From contig NZ_CP140152.1 of NCBI RefSeq assembly GCF_034479515.1, positions 2,170,001-2,234,000 on the forward strand: a DNA stretch of 64,000 nucleotides. Reading direction: 5' to 3'. Numbering within the stretch: the first letter of the stretch is position 1; each line of letters opens with the position of its first letter. The DNA is from Duganella zoogloeoides. Lineage in GTDB: Bacteria; Pseudomonadota; Gammaproteobacteria; Burkholderiales; Burkholderiaceae_D. Below, piece after piece: positions 9,324-18,820 of the stretch. The position numbers and the translations under genes are program-made. The notes beneath the pieces are model-generated. The model did not search any database. It was not told where the DNA came from and saw nothing but the letters and a program-made list of their open reading frames with translations.

Positions 9324-10441
9324 TACGCTTTCCTCCTGAGCGTGATGCGGGTCAGTTCCGATGGCACGCCGAGACGCAATGCCAGCCCGCCCCACAGTGC
9401 CGTGCCGTTACTGACGTACAAGGTCATGCCCTGGACGTCGTAGCGGCCGGACACATAGCCGCCGTTTGCCAGCGCGAAGACCGGCCCCAGGCCCAGCACC
9501 AAGCCACCATGGGTATGCCCGGAAAGCTGCAACGCTACGCCTAGTGAAGCGGCGGCGCGGGCATTTTGGGGTTGATGGTCGAGCAGGATCATCGGTGCGT
9601 TGGCGGGCGCGCCGGCGAGGGCTAGAGCGAGGTCCGGCATGGGCAAACCCGTTTCGCTGGCCGAGAGATCGGTCACGCCGGCCAGCACCATCCTGGCACC
9701 GCCGCGCGCGAGGACGGCATGGCTGTTTTCCAGCACTGTCATGCCAAGCCTGGAAAACTGTCGCATCCATGCCTGCTGGTCGAAAAAGTACTCGTGGTTG
9801 CCAGGGATAACGAACACGCCGTCCGCAGCGCGCAGGTGCGCCAAGGGCGCGATATCGCGGGCACGCGCTGCCACGCTGCCGTCGATCAGGTCGCCGGTGA
9901 CGACGACCAGGTCCGGTCCCAGCGCATTGGTCCTGCCGACCACGACCTCAGCCCATGCGCCCGGAAACAGGCGGCTCAGGTGCAGGTCGGTCAGCTGCAC
10001 CACCGTGTAGCCCTCGAATGCAGGCGGCAGGTCCGCGATCTCGACCACCACCTCGCGCAGTGGCGGAATACGGATGGCCGCGTGCACCCCAATGGCTGCA
10101 AGCAGCAATGCGCCAGCGGCCAGCGCATAGCGCAAGTCCGGCGCGATCGCCATGCTACGGCCAAGTACCGGCAGCAGCGCCAGCGCGCCGAGGTCGACCA
10201 GCAGCTGGAACAGCGCCAGCAGCAACAGGGCGCTGAATGCCCAGTTGAACAGGATGATCGCGCTGCGCGGCATTTCAGCGGCAAACACGCTGCCCGAGGA
10301 CCAGCGGCTGTACAGGTGATATTGGGACGCCAGCAGCACCACGATGGCCGCCGCCAGTTTGACGCCTGATGGCCAGGGGAGGGGCCACAGCGTGCGGCCG
10401 ATGACGTACAGCGACGGCAGCGCGAACACCAGGTGGAACAT
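9323..10441 (-). CDS. Membrane-anchored metallophosphoesterase (YkuE-like)
   Basis: The protein has 372 residues. The N-terminal 135 residues contain about four membrane spans (around LVFALPSLYVIGRTLW, AAAIVVLLAS, ALLLLALFQLLV and ALAAGALLLAAIGVH). The calcineurin-like catalytic domain follows with all metal motifs in order: TDLHLSR, GDLIDG, GNHEY and SGHTHGG. The catalytic face is likely on one side of the inner membrane, the substrate being a phosphoester (lipid-linked in related proteins). The start at 10441 overlaps the stop of the aldo/keto reductase (TGATG), which marks the middle gene of a three-gene operon. In-frame sequence upstream of the ATG is a shadow of the reductase gene. Confidence 0.9.
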   Translation of the reverse strand: MFHLVFALPSLYVIGRTLWPLPWPSGVKLAAAIVVLLASQYHLYSRWSSGSVFAAEMPRSAIILFNWAFSALLLLALFQLLVDLGALALLPVLGRSMAIAPDLRYALAAGALLLAAIGVHAAIRIPPLREVVVEIADLPPAFEGYTVVQLTDLHLSRLFPGAWAEVVVGRTNALGPDLVVVTGDLIDGSVAARARDIAPLAHLRAADGVFVIPGNHEYFFDQQAWMRQFSRLGMTVLENSHAVLARGGARMVLAGVTDLSASETGLPMPDLALALAGAPANAPMILLDHQPQNARAAASLGVALQLSGHTHGGLVLGLGPVFALANGGYVSGRYDVQGMTLYVSNGTALWGGLALRLGVPSELTRITLRRKA

Positions 10442-11496
10442 CAAGCCGCTCCCGCCTCGGTGGTTAGCCGGCCCGTGTCGCGCAGGGCGATCCGCGCCGC
10501 GCTGCTGTTGACCAGCATCCATCCCGGGTATTCGGGCGCGGGTGCGCCGGCCGCATTCAGGCGCTCGAGCTCGTCGCGGTGCAAGGTGATGTCGGCGGCA
10601 GCCAGGTTCGCTTGCAGCTGGTCGCGCGTCTTGACGCCCAGGGTGATGCTGGTGACCACGGGCTGGTGCCGTAGCCACGCCAGCGCTACCGCTTCCATCG
10701 AGCTGCCGTGGGCGGCCGCGATGGCGTCGAGCACTGGCAGCAGCTGCGCGCCCCGCGCCTCGTCCACCGGGGGGAACTGCACGCTCGCGCGGCGGCCGCC
10801 GGTGTTGCCGTCACGGTATTTGCCGGTCAGGTAGCCGCCCGCGAGCGGACTGTACACCAGCATGCCCAGGCCTTCCGCTGCGAGCATGGGAATGATGTCG
10901 CGCTCGGCATCGCGACCGACGAGCGAGTAATAGGATTGGTAGGACTGGAAGCGCGACAGCTGCAGCCGGTCGGCCACACCCAGCGCCCGGCTGACCTGCC
11001 ACGCCGCCCAGTTCGATACGCCGATGTAACGCACATGGCCCTGGCGCACCAGGTCATCGAGCGCGCGCAGGGTTTCGTCGATCGGCGTGGCCGGATCGAA
11101 GCCATGCATCTGGTACAGGTCGATGTGATCGGTGCCGATGCGCCGCAGGCTGGCCTTGACGGCATCCATGATATGCACCCGCGAGCCGCCGCTGTCGTTC
11201 GGGCCCGCGCCTGTCGCGTGTTCGAACTTGGTGGCAAGGATCATGTCATGGCGGGCAATGCCCAGCGTTTTGAGGGCGCTCCCGACCATGGTTTCGGACT
11301 GGCCGTTGGCGTACACATTGGCCATGTCGATGAAGTTGATGCCCGCGTCGCACGCAGCGCGCACGATCGCATCGACTTCGTCCTGTTCCACGCCGCTGGC
11401 CGCCGCATATCGTCCGCCCGCGTGGCCGAAGGTCATGGTGCCAAGGCACAGCTCGGAGACGAACAGGCCTGTACGGCCCAAAAGGTTGTAGCGCAT
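10441..11496 (-). CDS. Aldo/keto reductase
   Basis: A 351-residue NADPH-dependent oxidoreductase of the (beta/alpha)8 aldo/keto reductase family. The N-terminal LGRTGLFVSELCLGTMTFG, the catalytic Asp/Tyr in FIDMANVYANGQSE, the Lys in LATKFEH and the active-site His in YQMHGFD are all present, as is the C-terminal cofactor-binding SITLGVKTRDQL. AAGGAT precedes the ATG. It is the first gene of the operon with the metallophosphoesterase and prenyl-synthase-like genes. It diverges from a TetR regulator across an operator-like palindrome, so induction by a small toxic carbonyl or xenobiotic is plausible. Confidence 0.93.
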   Translation of the reverse strand: MRYNLLGRTGLFVSELCLGTMTFGHAGGRYAAASGVEQDEVDAIVRAACDAGINFIDMANVYANGQSETMVGSALKTLGIARHDMILATKFEHATGAGPNDSGGSRVHIMDAVKASLRRIGTDHIDLYQMHGFDPATPIDETLRALDDLVRQGHVRYIGVSNWAAWQVSRALGVADRLQLSRFQSYQSYYSLVGRDAERDIIPMLAAEGLGMLVYSPLAGGYLTGKYRDGNTGGRRASVQFPPVDEARGAQLLPVLDAIAAAHGSSMEAVALAWLRHQPVVTSITLGVKTRDQLQANLAAADITLHRDELERLNAAGAPAPEYPGWMLVNSSAARIALRDTGRLTTEAGAA

Positions 11497-11544
11497 AATT
11501 GTATCCTTGGTCGTTGCAAAATAAGAAATAAGTCGTCAACACAT

Positions 11545-11576
11545 GGAACTAATCAGTTCCGGAACTAAATAGTATC
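11545..11576. promoter_or_regulatory. Tandem palindromic operator in the reductase/TetR divergent promoter
   Basis: Bases 11545-11560 are the perfect palindrome GGAACTAATCAGTTCC. It is followed immediately by a second, imperfect unit, GGAACTAAATAGTATC (11561-11576). The pair lies between the divergent reductase operon and the TetR gene, six bases before the TetR ATG, so bound repressor could shut off both directions. Confidence 0.65.
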
Positions 11577-11582
11577 GAAATT

Positions 11583-12278
11583 ATGAAGCCAAAACAAGGG
11601 GCACGCGAGTCCGTGCCTGATGCACTTTCAATCGAGCCAACTGCGCTGCCAACCTCGCCGGCACGGCCACGCGATGGCGGTGGTCGTCCACGCGACGCCA
11701 CGCGGGACGAGGCTATCCTCGACGCTGCCATTGCCATCCTGGCCGAGACCGGCTACGACCGGATGACGATGGATATGGTGGCGATACGCGCCAAGGCCGG
11801 AAAGGCGACCGTTTATCGCCGCTGGCCGTCCAAGGGAGAGATGGTGGTCGACGCGGTGGCCCGGATGAAGCGCAGCCTGGTGGACCTGAACCTACTGGCC
11901 GATACCGGCACCCTGCGCGGCGATCTGCTGGCACTGTTCCGCCCGCAATCGGTTGAGCAGGCTGAACAGAAAATGCGGGCCATGGCCGGCCTGGCCGCCA
12001 TGCTGGCGGCGCAACCAGCGCTGGCCGAGGCGGGGCACGACGCGATCGTGGCGCCGTGGGTGGCAGCCAACCGTGCCCTGATCGAGCGCGCCCGCGCCCG
12101 CGGCGAAGTGCGTGCCGAGGCGCAAATTGACACCCTTGCCAACCTGATTCCGTCGCTGGCCGCTTACCGGGCCTTGATCCAGCGGCGTCCGTTCGATCAG
12201 GCGTTCCTGGTGGAGATCATCGATGGTGTGCTGCTGCCGGCCTTGGGGATGTCAGCGCCAGACGTAGCAGCGCCCTGA
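11583..12278 (+). CDS. TetR/AcrR-family regulator
   Basis: This 231-residue protein starts with about 35 variable residues. The TetR DNA-binding domain follows: DEAILDAAIAILAETGYDRM, then VAIRAKAGKATVYRRWPSK with the typical recognition helix. The C-terminal region (TetR_C type) presumably binds an effector. It is divergent from the aldo/keto reductase operon with 86 bases between the starts and a tandem palindrome in the gap, the classic arrangement of an autoregulated local repressor. Effector unknown. Confidence 0.92.
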   Translation: MKPKQGARESVPDALSIEPTALPTSPARPRDGGGRPRDATRDEAILDAAIAILAETGYDRMTMDMVAIRAKAGKATVYRRWPSKGEMVVDAVARMKRSLVDLNLLADTGTLRGDLLALFRPQSVEQAEQKMRAMAGLAAMLAAQPALAEAGHDAIVAPWVAANRALIERARARGEVRAEAQIDTLANLIPSLAAYRALIQRRPFDQAFLVEIIDGVLLPALGMSAPDVAAP

Positions 12279-12841
12279 GCTGACGCCGCTTGTGTCGCAT
12301 GTCGCCCAGACCTGCGGGCGAAGCGTCTGACAGGTTCGGCTTGAGGGCAATTAACTGGTGAGACGACGTGAGAACTTCGCTCTGGTTGTTTTTCCCATGA
12401 CCAGCAGCACCCTACATGGGAACATCGGCACGCATATCCGCCTTGGCGTGGACACACGCGGCATTGCTGGCCAGTGAGTGCCACCGCGATCCGCATCCTG
12501 CCAGTACGAGGAAACTGCTACATCGGCGCAAATGTCGCCCATGATGTTTTGGAGGTGATCGAACCTTATCTGCGGCTTGTGCAAATGAGGCACGATGGTG
12601 CGCTCACGCGATCGCAGGGAACTTCTCCGGCCCGTGGGCGAGGACGTCGCTTTCAGCATTCAGTCTTGCTTTGCAGCGATAGCCGTTTGGCTGCCGCCGT
12701 GGGGGGCTTTGCACGTGACGATTCACTCTCGGGCATCGCAAAGAGTGGCTTCGCAGCGTTCACCGGCTGTGACGTAGTGCCGGCGCTTGTTGTGCAGGTT
12801 CCATAGGTAATGCGACCGACTGCTCACGGGCGACGCTGACG
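12279..12841. other. Stretch without a recognisable gene
   Basis: There are 563 bases after the TetR gene in which open frames on both strands give no family signature or ribosome site. The following response-regulator ORF begins with an unconserved N-terminus, so part of this stretch may be a decayed upstream portion of that gene. Confidence 0.45.
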
Positions 12842-13408
12842 ATGGGTGCCGATGGTGCCCGGTATCGCTGCCTGGTATGGATCGGCGAGCAACTGAGCAC
12901 CAATGCGAAGGTCGACTTCGTCGTGATCGGGGAGGGCGGCGGGTTGGCAGTGATCGAAAGTTCCAGGTGTCCCGACGATGTGCCTCGCTACCGGGTTAAC
13001 AAGCTGGAAATCGTTGTCGAGCACCCATTCGCACCGACGGTCGCCATCGTTGACGATGAACGCGGCTTTGCCGACAGCCTGTGCGATTATCTGAACGATA
13101 GCGGCTTGCGTGCCGTTCCTTTCTATGACCTGGCATCGCTTGAGCGGTCAATGGAGGAACGCGAGTACGATGGCTATGTCATGGACTGGATACTCGGTGA
13201 GCGGATGTCCGAATCGCTGATCAAGAAAATTCGCCATTCTGACCCCGATGGCGTGCCAATCTACGTCCTCAGCGGGAAAGTCGCCAGTGGACTTATTGAT
13301 GAAGCCGAAGCTGCGCGCGCGATCAGGCAGCTTGACGTGCACGGGCGCGATAAGCCGATCAGGATGGCGACGTTTGCTGCGGAGTTGCAAAAAAGCTTGG
13401 GCACTTAG
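12842..13408 (+). CDS. Response-regulator receiver (CheY-like) protein
   Basis: Of 188 residues, about 62-185 form a receiver domain. The acidic pair is in VAIVDDERG, the phospho-acceptor Asp in YVMDWILGE and the conserved Lys in YVLSGK. No output domain follows. The first 60 residues match nothing I know, and the annotated ATG is the only in-frame ATG upstream, so the N-terminus may be wrong or decayed. No sensor kinase is adjacent. It may act by protein-protein contact as single-domain receivers do. Confidence 0.7.
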   Translation: MGADGARYRCLVWIGEQLSTNAKVDFVVIGEGGGLAVIESSRCPDDVPRYRVNKLEIVVEHPFAPTVAIVDDERGFADSLCDYLNDSGLRAVPFYDLASLERSMEEREYDGYVMDWILGERMSESLIKKIRHSDPDGVPIYVLSGKVASGLIDEAEAARAIRQLDVHGRDKPIRMATFAAELQKSLGT

Positions 13409-13444
13409 CTGGCTTGATATAACGGCTTGCAGCCGCCGGTATGA

Positions 13445-13726
<282 letters not shown>

Positions 13727-13730
13727 GAGT

Positions 13731-13891
13731 ATTCGAACTCGCTTGAACAGTGTGGAAGCTTCGCTGTAGAAATTGAATTGCCCCACACGCTGGCGGTGCC
13801 GCTTGAGCAGTTTGTGTTGGCACTCGACGCCCAGGAAAGCAGCGAGTTAAAAATTGCCATGGTCAGAAGGTTAACGTTGGCGCTTGAGTAG
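13731..13891 (+). repeat. 161-bp coding direct repeat, copy 1
   Basis: This copy aligns without gaps to 15679-15839 with about 10 differences. Seven of these are at third codon positions (one in the stop codon), and the rest are conservative (Ile/Leu twice, Val/Met). Both copies keep the same open frame and end in a stop codon. Copy 1 continues the TrfB-like reading frame after its TAG. Confidence 0.9.
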
Positions 13892-13897
13892 GGGCTA

Positions 13898-13990
13898 ATG
13901 GGGAATAACTTGCGAATTACATTGCCCATCGGGCGGCGCCGGCCAAAATGCGCGTACTTCGATATTGTCGGCTTTGATAAGAACGATTAG
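13898..13990 (+). CDS. Possible small basic peptide (30 residues)
   Basis: ATG at 13898, seven bases after the repeat, opens a frame reading MGNNLRITLPIGRRRPKCAY and ending FDKND, stop at 13988-13990. The stop overlaps the start of the ribosome site (AGGAAA) of the GNAT-like gene at 14000. It could be a translated leader or chance. No family recognised. Confidence 0.25.
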   Translation: MGNNLRITLPIGRRRPKCAYFDIVGFDKND

Positions 13991-13999
13991 GAAAATGAA

Positions 14000-14848
14000 G
14001 TGAGCACTCAATTTGACCACCTAGGCTCCGCGTTTAGAAGTGATGACTTCGGAACGTGGCCAAGACAACCGGATGTTTGCATTCTCGAAATCCAAAGGCG
14101 AGAGGCGAGTAATGCTTTCGGACGGGTCGATCGGCTGCTGGTCGAAAAGAGGAAAGAATTTGAGCTGGATTCGGCCGGCAATGTTTACCGAGGCAAGCTG
14201 CGCATCTTTTATTGGGATCTCGAAAACGATCCTCTAGATGGTGACGTGCCGGACGGTGAATTTGGGGCCTGCTATGATCGTGGCTTCAATCTGGTATCAA
14301 TTACCTCAAGTTGCCTGTCAAGCGGTGGCTACGTTCTGATTAAGCCCAATCGTCTCCGTGGTGCGGGTCTGGGAACCTACTTGATGAACTTCGCTGTAGA
14401 GTGGGCAAAGCAGTGGCCCGAGGCAGAGGTTCGTCAGATCGAACTACCAAAAGGCGAGGCGAAGGAGACACCACAACAGGAATTGCGGATTCATTTTTAT
14501 GGAAAGTTTGGAATCGAGTTCGATTTCACGGGTGACCTCGTGACCTCCGGGATATCCCGGCCAATGCAAGCCCGCGACCTAGTGGTAATAACCCATCGGA
14601 AGGAGACAATTACTGAACTTAGCGCAGTCGTTTTCCTTCGTGAGCGTCTTCAAGAGGCAGAGCGTGGAGCAGCAGAAGTCGCCTTTCTGAGGCGTAGCCT
14701 AAAACAAGACGGTACTATTCTTAGCCAAGCGTATCGACATCCGATCAAATGGATGTTTCAACGATTGGTAACCGATAATTTGACGAGAACAGGCCTCATT
14801 ATTGCTTTTATGTTCGTCATCGGACTGGGAGTGTACCGTGCATTTTAA
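14000..14848 (+). CDS. GNAT-like protein with C-terminal membrane anchor
   Basis: The protein has 282 residues and a GTG start after AGGAAA. Residues about 110-150 (VLIKPNRLRGAGLGTYLMNFAVEW) resemble acetyl-CoA-binding motif A (R-x-G-x-G) of GNAT N-acetyltransferases. Residues about 205-240 look like a coiled coil (RERLQEAERGAAEVAFLRR). The last 20 (GLIIAFMFVIGLGVYRAF) form one membrane span, giving a tail-anchored topology. This combination is not one I can assign to a named family. The gene sits between the two copies of the 161-bp repeat with relatively low GC, suggesting acquired DNA. Acetyltransferase activity is inference. Confidence 0.6.
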   Translation: MSTQFDHLGSAFRSDDFGTWPRQPDVCILEIQRREASNAFGRVDRLLVEKRKEFELDSAGNVYRGKLRIFYWDLENDPLDGDVPDGEFGACYDRGFNLVSITSSCLSSGGYVLIKPNRLRGAGLGTYLMNFAVEWAKQWPEAEVRQIELPKGEAKETPQQELRIHFYGKFGIEFDFTGDLVTSGISRPMQARDLVVITHRKETITELSAVVFLRERLQEAERGAAEVAFLRRSLKQDGTILSQAYRHPIKWMFQRLVTDNLTRTGLIIAFMFVIGLGVYRAF

Positions 14849-15015
14849 ATCGGGATAGTGTTCACAGCGTGACCGCCGCCGGCAACGACTACTCGCTTTA
14901 AAAAGATCAATGCGATCAATGAACGATGACGTCCGGTAGTTGTCAACAAAGATGTCGCGTTTTGTCATGCTGCTTTTTGGTTTATTGATTTATACTGTTG
15001 CCGCTGTACCGCTAG

Positions 15016-15648
15016 GCCGTCATTTACGCCCGCGAAGGTGTCGACCTCGATCGCGCGCTGCTGGCGAGCTGGGTCGGCGCCGCCAGCGCGTTGCTGCGCC
15101 CGTTGGTCGACGCCGTTCGGCGCCATGTGCTGGCAGCATCGAAGCTGCACGCCGACTACACGCCGATCCCGGTGCTGGCGCCCGGCAATGGCAAAACCAA
15201 GACGGCGCGCTTGTGGACCTATGTGCGCGATGACCGGCCAGCTGGCGACTCGACGCCGCCGGCCGTTTGGTTTGCCTACACGCCCGACCGCAAGGGCATC
15301 CATCCCCAGGCACACTTGGCCAAGTTCGAAGGCGTACTGCAAGCAGATGCCTACGCCGGTTTCAACGCCTTGTTCGACGACGGCACGATCCGCGAAGCGG
15401 CCTGCTGGGCGCACGCGGGACGCAAATTCCACGACATGCAAGCAGCGCGCGCAACGCCGCTAAGCGCCGAGGCGCTGCGCCGGATCGCCGAGCTCTATGG
15501 GGTCGAGAGCGAGATCCGGGGCAAATTACCCGACGAACGAAGGCAAGTTCGACAAACCCGCTCGCGCCCACTGCTCGACGACCTGGAGCGCTGGCTGCGC
15601 AGCACGCTCGATACTTTATCGCGCAAGGCCGGCGGAAGAAAAACTTAA
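15016..15648 (+). pseudogene. IS66-family tnpC transposase, internal fragment
   Basis: The frame opens right after a TAG at 15013-15015, reads VIYAREGVDLDRALLASWVG, and includes the DDE-domain blocks SKLHADYTPIPVLAPG, YTPDRKGIHPQAHL and VLQADAYAGFNALF. It ends soon after LERWLRSTLDTLSRK. The N-terminal Cys/zinc region and the C-terminal part with the catalytic Glu are missing, so it is inactive. HADYTP replaces the more usual HADDTP. It is on the same strand as the tnpA/tnpB remnants at 421-1093 but 14 kb away. Confidence 0.88.
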
Positions 15649-15678
15649 CGTAGTGTCCAGGATGGGTTGACCACTACA

Positions 15679-15839
15679 ATTCGAACTCTCTTGAACAGTG
15701 TGGAAGCTTCGCTGTAGAACTTGAATTGCCCCACACGCTGGCCGTGCCGCTTGAGCAGTTTATGTTGGCACTCGACGCTCAGGAAAGCAGCGAGTTAAAA
15801 CTTGCCATGGTCAGAAGATTAACCTTGGCGCTCGAGTAA
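15679..15839 (+). repeat. 161-bp coding direct repeat, copy 2
   Basis: Second copy of the segment at 13731-13891, with about 94% identity and no gaps. The open frame [17 protein letters not shown] to LTLALE ends in TAA at 15837-15839. Here it is preceded by IS66 debris rather than by a TrfB-like domain, so only the C-terminal half of the presumed gene remains. Confidence 0.9.
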
Positions 15840-16225
15840 GGTTTCTGTCGGATGGCGAATCCCGGTAAGCGTCCCCTCAGCGCGCACTTTGGACAATTTG
15901 GCCGCCTTTATACTCACCATCAGCGCAAAACCGCAAGTGCACTCGCAGCAAAATCCTCCCCCATGCCCCAATCTCTTACTGCAACGAATCTCTATTTCTC
16001 CACCGGGAACATCATTTCCCGCGCCACATTTTTTCCACATTTTTTAACAAAAACTTGTACCGCTGGCCGTCGGCGAGCCTATCCGAAAAAAACCCTGCGC
16101 ACGATTCAAACGTATCAAAAAATAATTATTTTTATGTAATTTAAGCACTGTGACAATTAACGTATTTTCACGTGCAGTGCAGCATTTATATTTGGCCCTC
16201 CATTGATATCCATGAGGGGAATACC
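15840..16225. other. AT-rich leader region upstream of the Tad locus
   Basis: GC content drops sharply, with poly-A and poly-T runs around 16020-16140. No gene is supported. The promoter of the pilin gene must lie here. A GTGACAATT...TATTTT-like pair near 16150-16170 is suggestive only. Confidence 0.5.
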
Positions 16226-16531
16226 ATGAATTTTGCACGCAACCCACTGTCGGCCCAAACCAAACGCCTGAAACAAAAAGGCCAGGGCATGACCGAGTAC
16301 ATCATCATCGTGGCACTGATCGCTGTTGCGGCGATCGCGACCACGCAGCTGTTTGGCGCCACTATCCGTAACCAGATGGCCGGTATTTCGAAAGAGGTTT
16401 CGGGTAATAGCGGCGCTGCGGCAATCACCCAGGCTGGCGTTGCTGCGGGCAAGGCGGAGACGGCCGCCAAGGACAACAACAAAAATTCGCTGTCGACCTT
16501 TGGTGACCAGAAAACCACTGGTGCGCAATAA
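16226..16531 (+). CDS. flp: Flp-type pilin (major Tad pilin candidate)
   Basis: This 101-residue pilin starts at ATG 16226 with GAGGGGA six bases upstream. It has a short basic leader ending KG, then the class III prepilin cleavage site: cut after Gly in KGQGMTEY gives mature Gln-1, Glu-5, Tyr-6. A hydrophobic helix follows (IIIVALIAVAAIATTQLFG). Flp pilins are usually 55-75 residues; the extra Gly/Ala/Lys-rich tail (AAGKAETAAKDNNKN) is unusual. It is the first gene of the cluster and is followed at once by a TadG-like gene. Its prepilin peptidase is not in the window. Confidence 0.9.
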   Translation: MNFARNPLSAQTKRLKQKGQGMTEYIIIVALIAVAAIATTQLFGATIRNQMAGISKEVSGNSGAAAITQAGVAAGKAETAAKDNNKNSLSTFGDQKTTGAQ

Positions 16532-16550
16532 ATTTTAGCGTCGCGCGATC

Positions 16551-17900
16551 GTGCTTCAGCCTCATCGACCACTGGACTCCCGCCCGCGCCTGGTTCGCCA
16601 GCGCGGGCAGGCGATGATCTATGGCTTGTTCATGCTGATCGCCGGATTGGCGGCGCTGTTTTTCCTGTTTAACACGGGCCAGATGACGGCCGAAAAAACC
16701 AAGCTGGTCAACACTGCGGATGCGGTGGCCTACAGCGCTGCTGTGATGCATGCGCGGGCGCTCAACTTCGATGCGTACACCAACCGCGCGCTGATCGCCA
16801 ACGAGGTGATGGTGGCGCAGACGGTCAGTGTGGCGTCGTGGCTGGAGTATGCGAAGGAGCATACCGAGCGGGTGACACCGCTCAATTGTTTGACATACTA
16901 CTCGGTGCCGCTCGTGCTGGGGATGCCCAAATATACGCCGCTGTGCGCGTTGATGGCGTATCCCGCTGCGGCCACCGCGATCAATCTGGCCTCGGGCGCC
17001 TTCAACGCGCTGAGCACCGGTACCATGGCAGCGACCGAAGTGGCAAAAGTGGCACTGCAAGCGTCGCAGGCCACCATGTTCGCCGCTTTTTTACCGGCGC
17101 GCCACAAGGTCATGCAGCAGGTGGCCGATGCCAATTATGCGGGCCGCGGTGTGGTCAAGGTAACCCCCGCGCCCCTGCTGGACAACTACAGCGTGTTTGA
17201 CGGTGGGCCATTCATCAAACGCTATTCCGGCAACGAGCGCGCACGGTTCAAGGAAGTCGAGGTCGCTGCTGCGAACAAAGATCCGTTTGTTTCCACTCGG
17301 GGATGGACCGACCAAACACCGGGCGGGTGCATTATCGTCCTCGGTGGCAAGGCCAGCCATACCGCCAGCACCACGCTCAGTAATTATGACAACTGGTCAG
17401 CCCGCGACGACGGCGCATTCAGGACAGAGATATGGGAATTCCGCTTTCCGCGATTCCGGTGCCGTACCAAGAGCTCCTACAACCTCGGTGACGGCCGCAA
17501 GAGCGCCCGCCCCAGCGGCGGCACCTGGTACTACAGCGGCGTGCCCAGTTTTTACGATTTGTCCACCGCCGCACTCGGTTACGTGTCGACCAATAGCGAT
17601 GTCAAGAAGCGCGATCCGCGCCTGCAGTTTGCCGTTCGGCTCACCCGCGACAAGGCAGAGCTGCGCACGTCCGGCGGCAGTTCGGAAGTCAAGCAAACCG
17701 GCCGGATGGATATCTACCAGGGCGCGGAGGCCCAGGATTTGATGGCGGCCGTCTCCAGTTCCGAAGTGTTTTTCGAGCGCACGTCGCCGCGCGCCTATGG
17801 CGGCAAGGAACAGGCCAGCTTGTTCAATCCGTATTGGCAGGCGCACTTGATCGGCAACTCACCCACCGTCAGGGCCGCAGCCTTGGCTCTTCAACAATGA
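16551..17900 (+). CDS. TadG-like Tad pilus-assembly protein
   Basis: The protein has 449 residues. The N-terminus carries the Tad-domain signature RQRGQAMIYG followed by a hydrophobic helix (LFMLIAGLAALFFLF). Then comes TAEKTKLVNTADAVAYSAAV, typical of TadG-related minor pseudopilin-like proteins anchored in the inner membrane with a large periplasmic part. The GTG start at 16551 is chosen because the RQRGQ motif must be included and no ATG lies upstream of it in frame. The stop overlaps the next gene (ATGA), indicating a translationally coupled operon. Confidence 0.85.
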   Translation: MLQPHRPLDSRPRLVRQRGQAMIYGLFMLIAGLAALFFLFNTGQMTAEKTKLVNTADAVAYSAAVMHARALNFDAYTNRALIANEVMVAQTVSVASWLEYAKEHTERVTPLNCLTYYSVPLVLGMPKYTPLCALMAYPAAATAINLASGAFNALSTGTMAATEVAKVALQASQATMFAAFLPARHKVMQQVADANYAGRGVVKVTPAPLLDNYSVFDGGPFIKRYSGNERARFKEVEVAAANKDPFVSTRGWTDQTPGGCIIVLGGKASHTASTTLSNYDNWSARDDGAFRTEIWEFRFPRFRCRTKSSYNLGDGRKSARPSGGTWYYSGVPSFYDLSTAALGYVSTNSDVKKRDPRLQFAVRLTRDKAELRTSGGSSEVKQTGRMDIYQGAEAQDLMAAVSSSEVFFERTSPRAYGGKEQASLFNPYWQAHLIGNSPTVRAAALALQQ

Positions 17901-18820
17901 TGAATTCCATGTTTACCCTTTACCGTGGCGCGGCGCTGGCCATTTCCCTGCTGGCATTGACCGGCATGCCCGCACATGCCACGTCGCCGCAAGAGCAGAC
18001 CATCTTCAGCGCGCCGCTGCCGCACCAGCTCCATGCCGGCGGCCCCATGGTCAAAGTCCACCGCGCGCGGCTCGACGGCTATCTGGATTTCGAGAACGGC
18101 GATGCTGCCGCGCTGGCCGAACTCAAGGAGCGCGTCCAGCAGTGCACGCGCGCGCTGGCAGCCAGCGGGCGGGCGCTGCACCCGCCTACCGTCTGGCCCG
18201 ACCACATGTCGTCGCACCGTGACGACCAGTACAGCGCTCCCAACCGTAACATCCGCTACACCAGCGGTGTGTCCTATGTCGTAAACGGCAACGATTGCAG
18301 CCTGATCGCGGAAATCGCGTCGTCGGCGATGCTGTCGTCCAGCAAGGGGGTATGCAAGATCGACCTGGTGAGAAAAACCGCGCGCGGTGAGTGCGATGCC
18401 AGTGGCCATGCCGATGCCCGGCCAGAACCGCAGGTGCAGGATGGCATGGCTGACGTCATCAGAAAAATGGCCGCCAACCCGGCGATGGCGGCGGCTGCCG
18501 CGCAATTGACCGCGGCGGTCGGCACCGGTGCCGTGCGCGGCGGACAGCGTACCGTGGCCGGTGTACGCTGCACCGACTGGCGCCAGCAAATCGATCCGCA
18601 AGGCACCATCGCCACGCTGTGCTATGCGACCGGCGGTTCATTCGTGCCGTTTCGCGCGGTGAACCAGGAAGGTCTGGGCGGCCTGTTGCTCGCCAATACC
18701 ACGCCGCATGGCCTGCAACTGAAGGCGGTCGACGCGCGCCTCGATACCCAGGTGGGTAACGCCGTGTTCGCCCCGTACATGGCACCAGGCTTCACGCTGG
18801 AACGATCGGGACAACCATGA
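17897..18820 (+). CDS. Exported hypothetical protein of the Tad cluster
   Basis: The protein has 307 residues. The N-terminus MNSMFTLYRGAALAISLLAL, then TGMPAHATS, is a clear Sec signal peptide with cleavage after AHA. The mature part has two or three cysteine pairs, for example in QQCTRAL, NDCSLI, GVCKIDLV and RGECDAS. It matches no family I know. The start overlaps the TadG-like stop and its own stop overlaps the TadE-like start, so it belongs to the pilus operon. A periplasmic assembly or substrate role is inferred from position. ATG 17900 is an equally possible start. Confidence 0.7.
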   Translation: MMNSMFTLYRGAALAISLLALTGMPAHATSPQEQTIFSAPLPHQLHAGGPMVKVHRARLDGYLDFENGDAAALAELKERVQQCTRALAASGRALHPPTVWPDHMSSHRDDQYSAPNRNIRYTSGVSYVVNGNDCSLIAEIASSAMLSSSKGVCKIDLVRKTARGECDASGHADARPEPQVQDGMADVIRKMAANPAMAAAAAQLTAAVGTGAVRGGQRTVAGVRCTDWRQQIDPQGTIATLCYATGGSFVPFRAVNQEGLGGLLLANTTPHGLQLKAVDARLDTQVGNAVFAPYMAPGFTLERSGQP

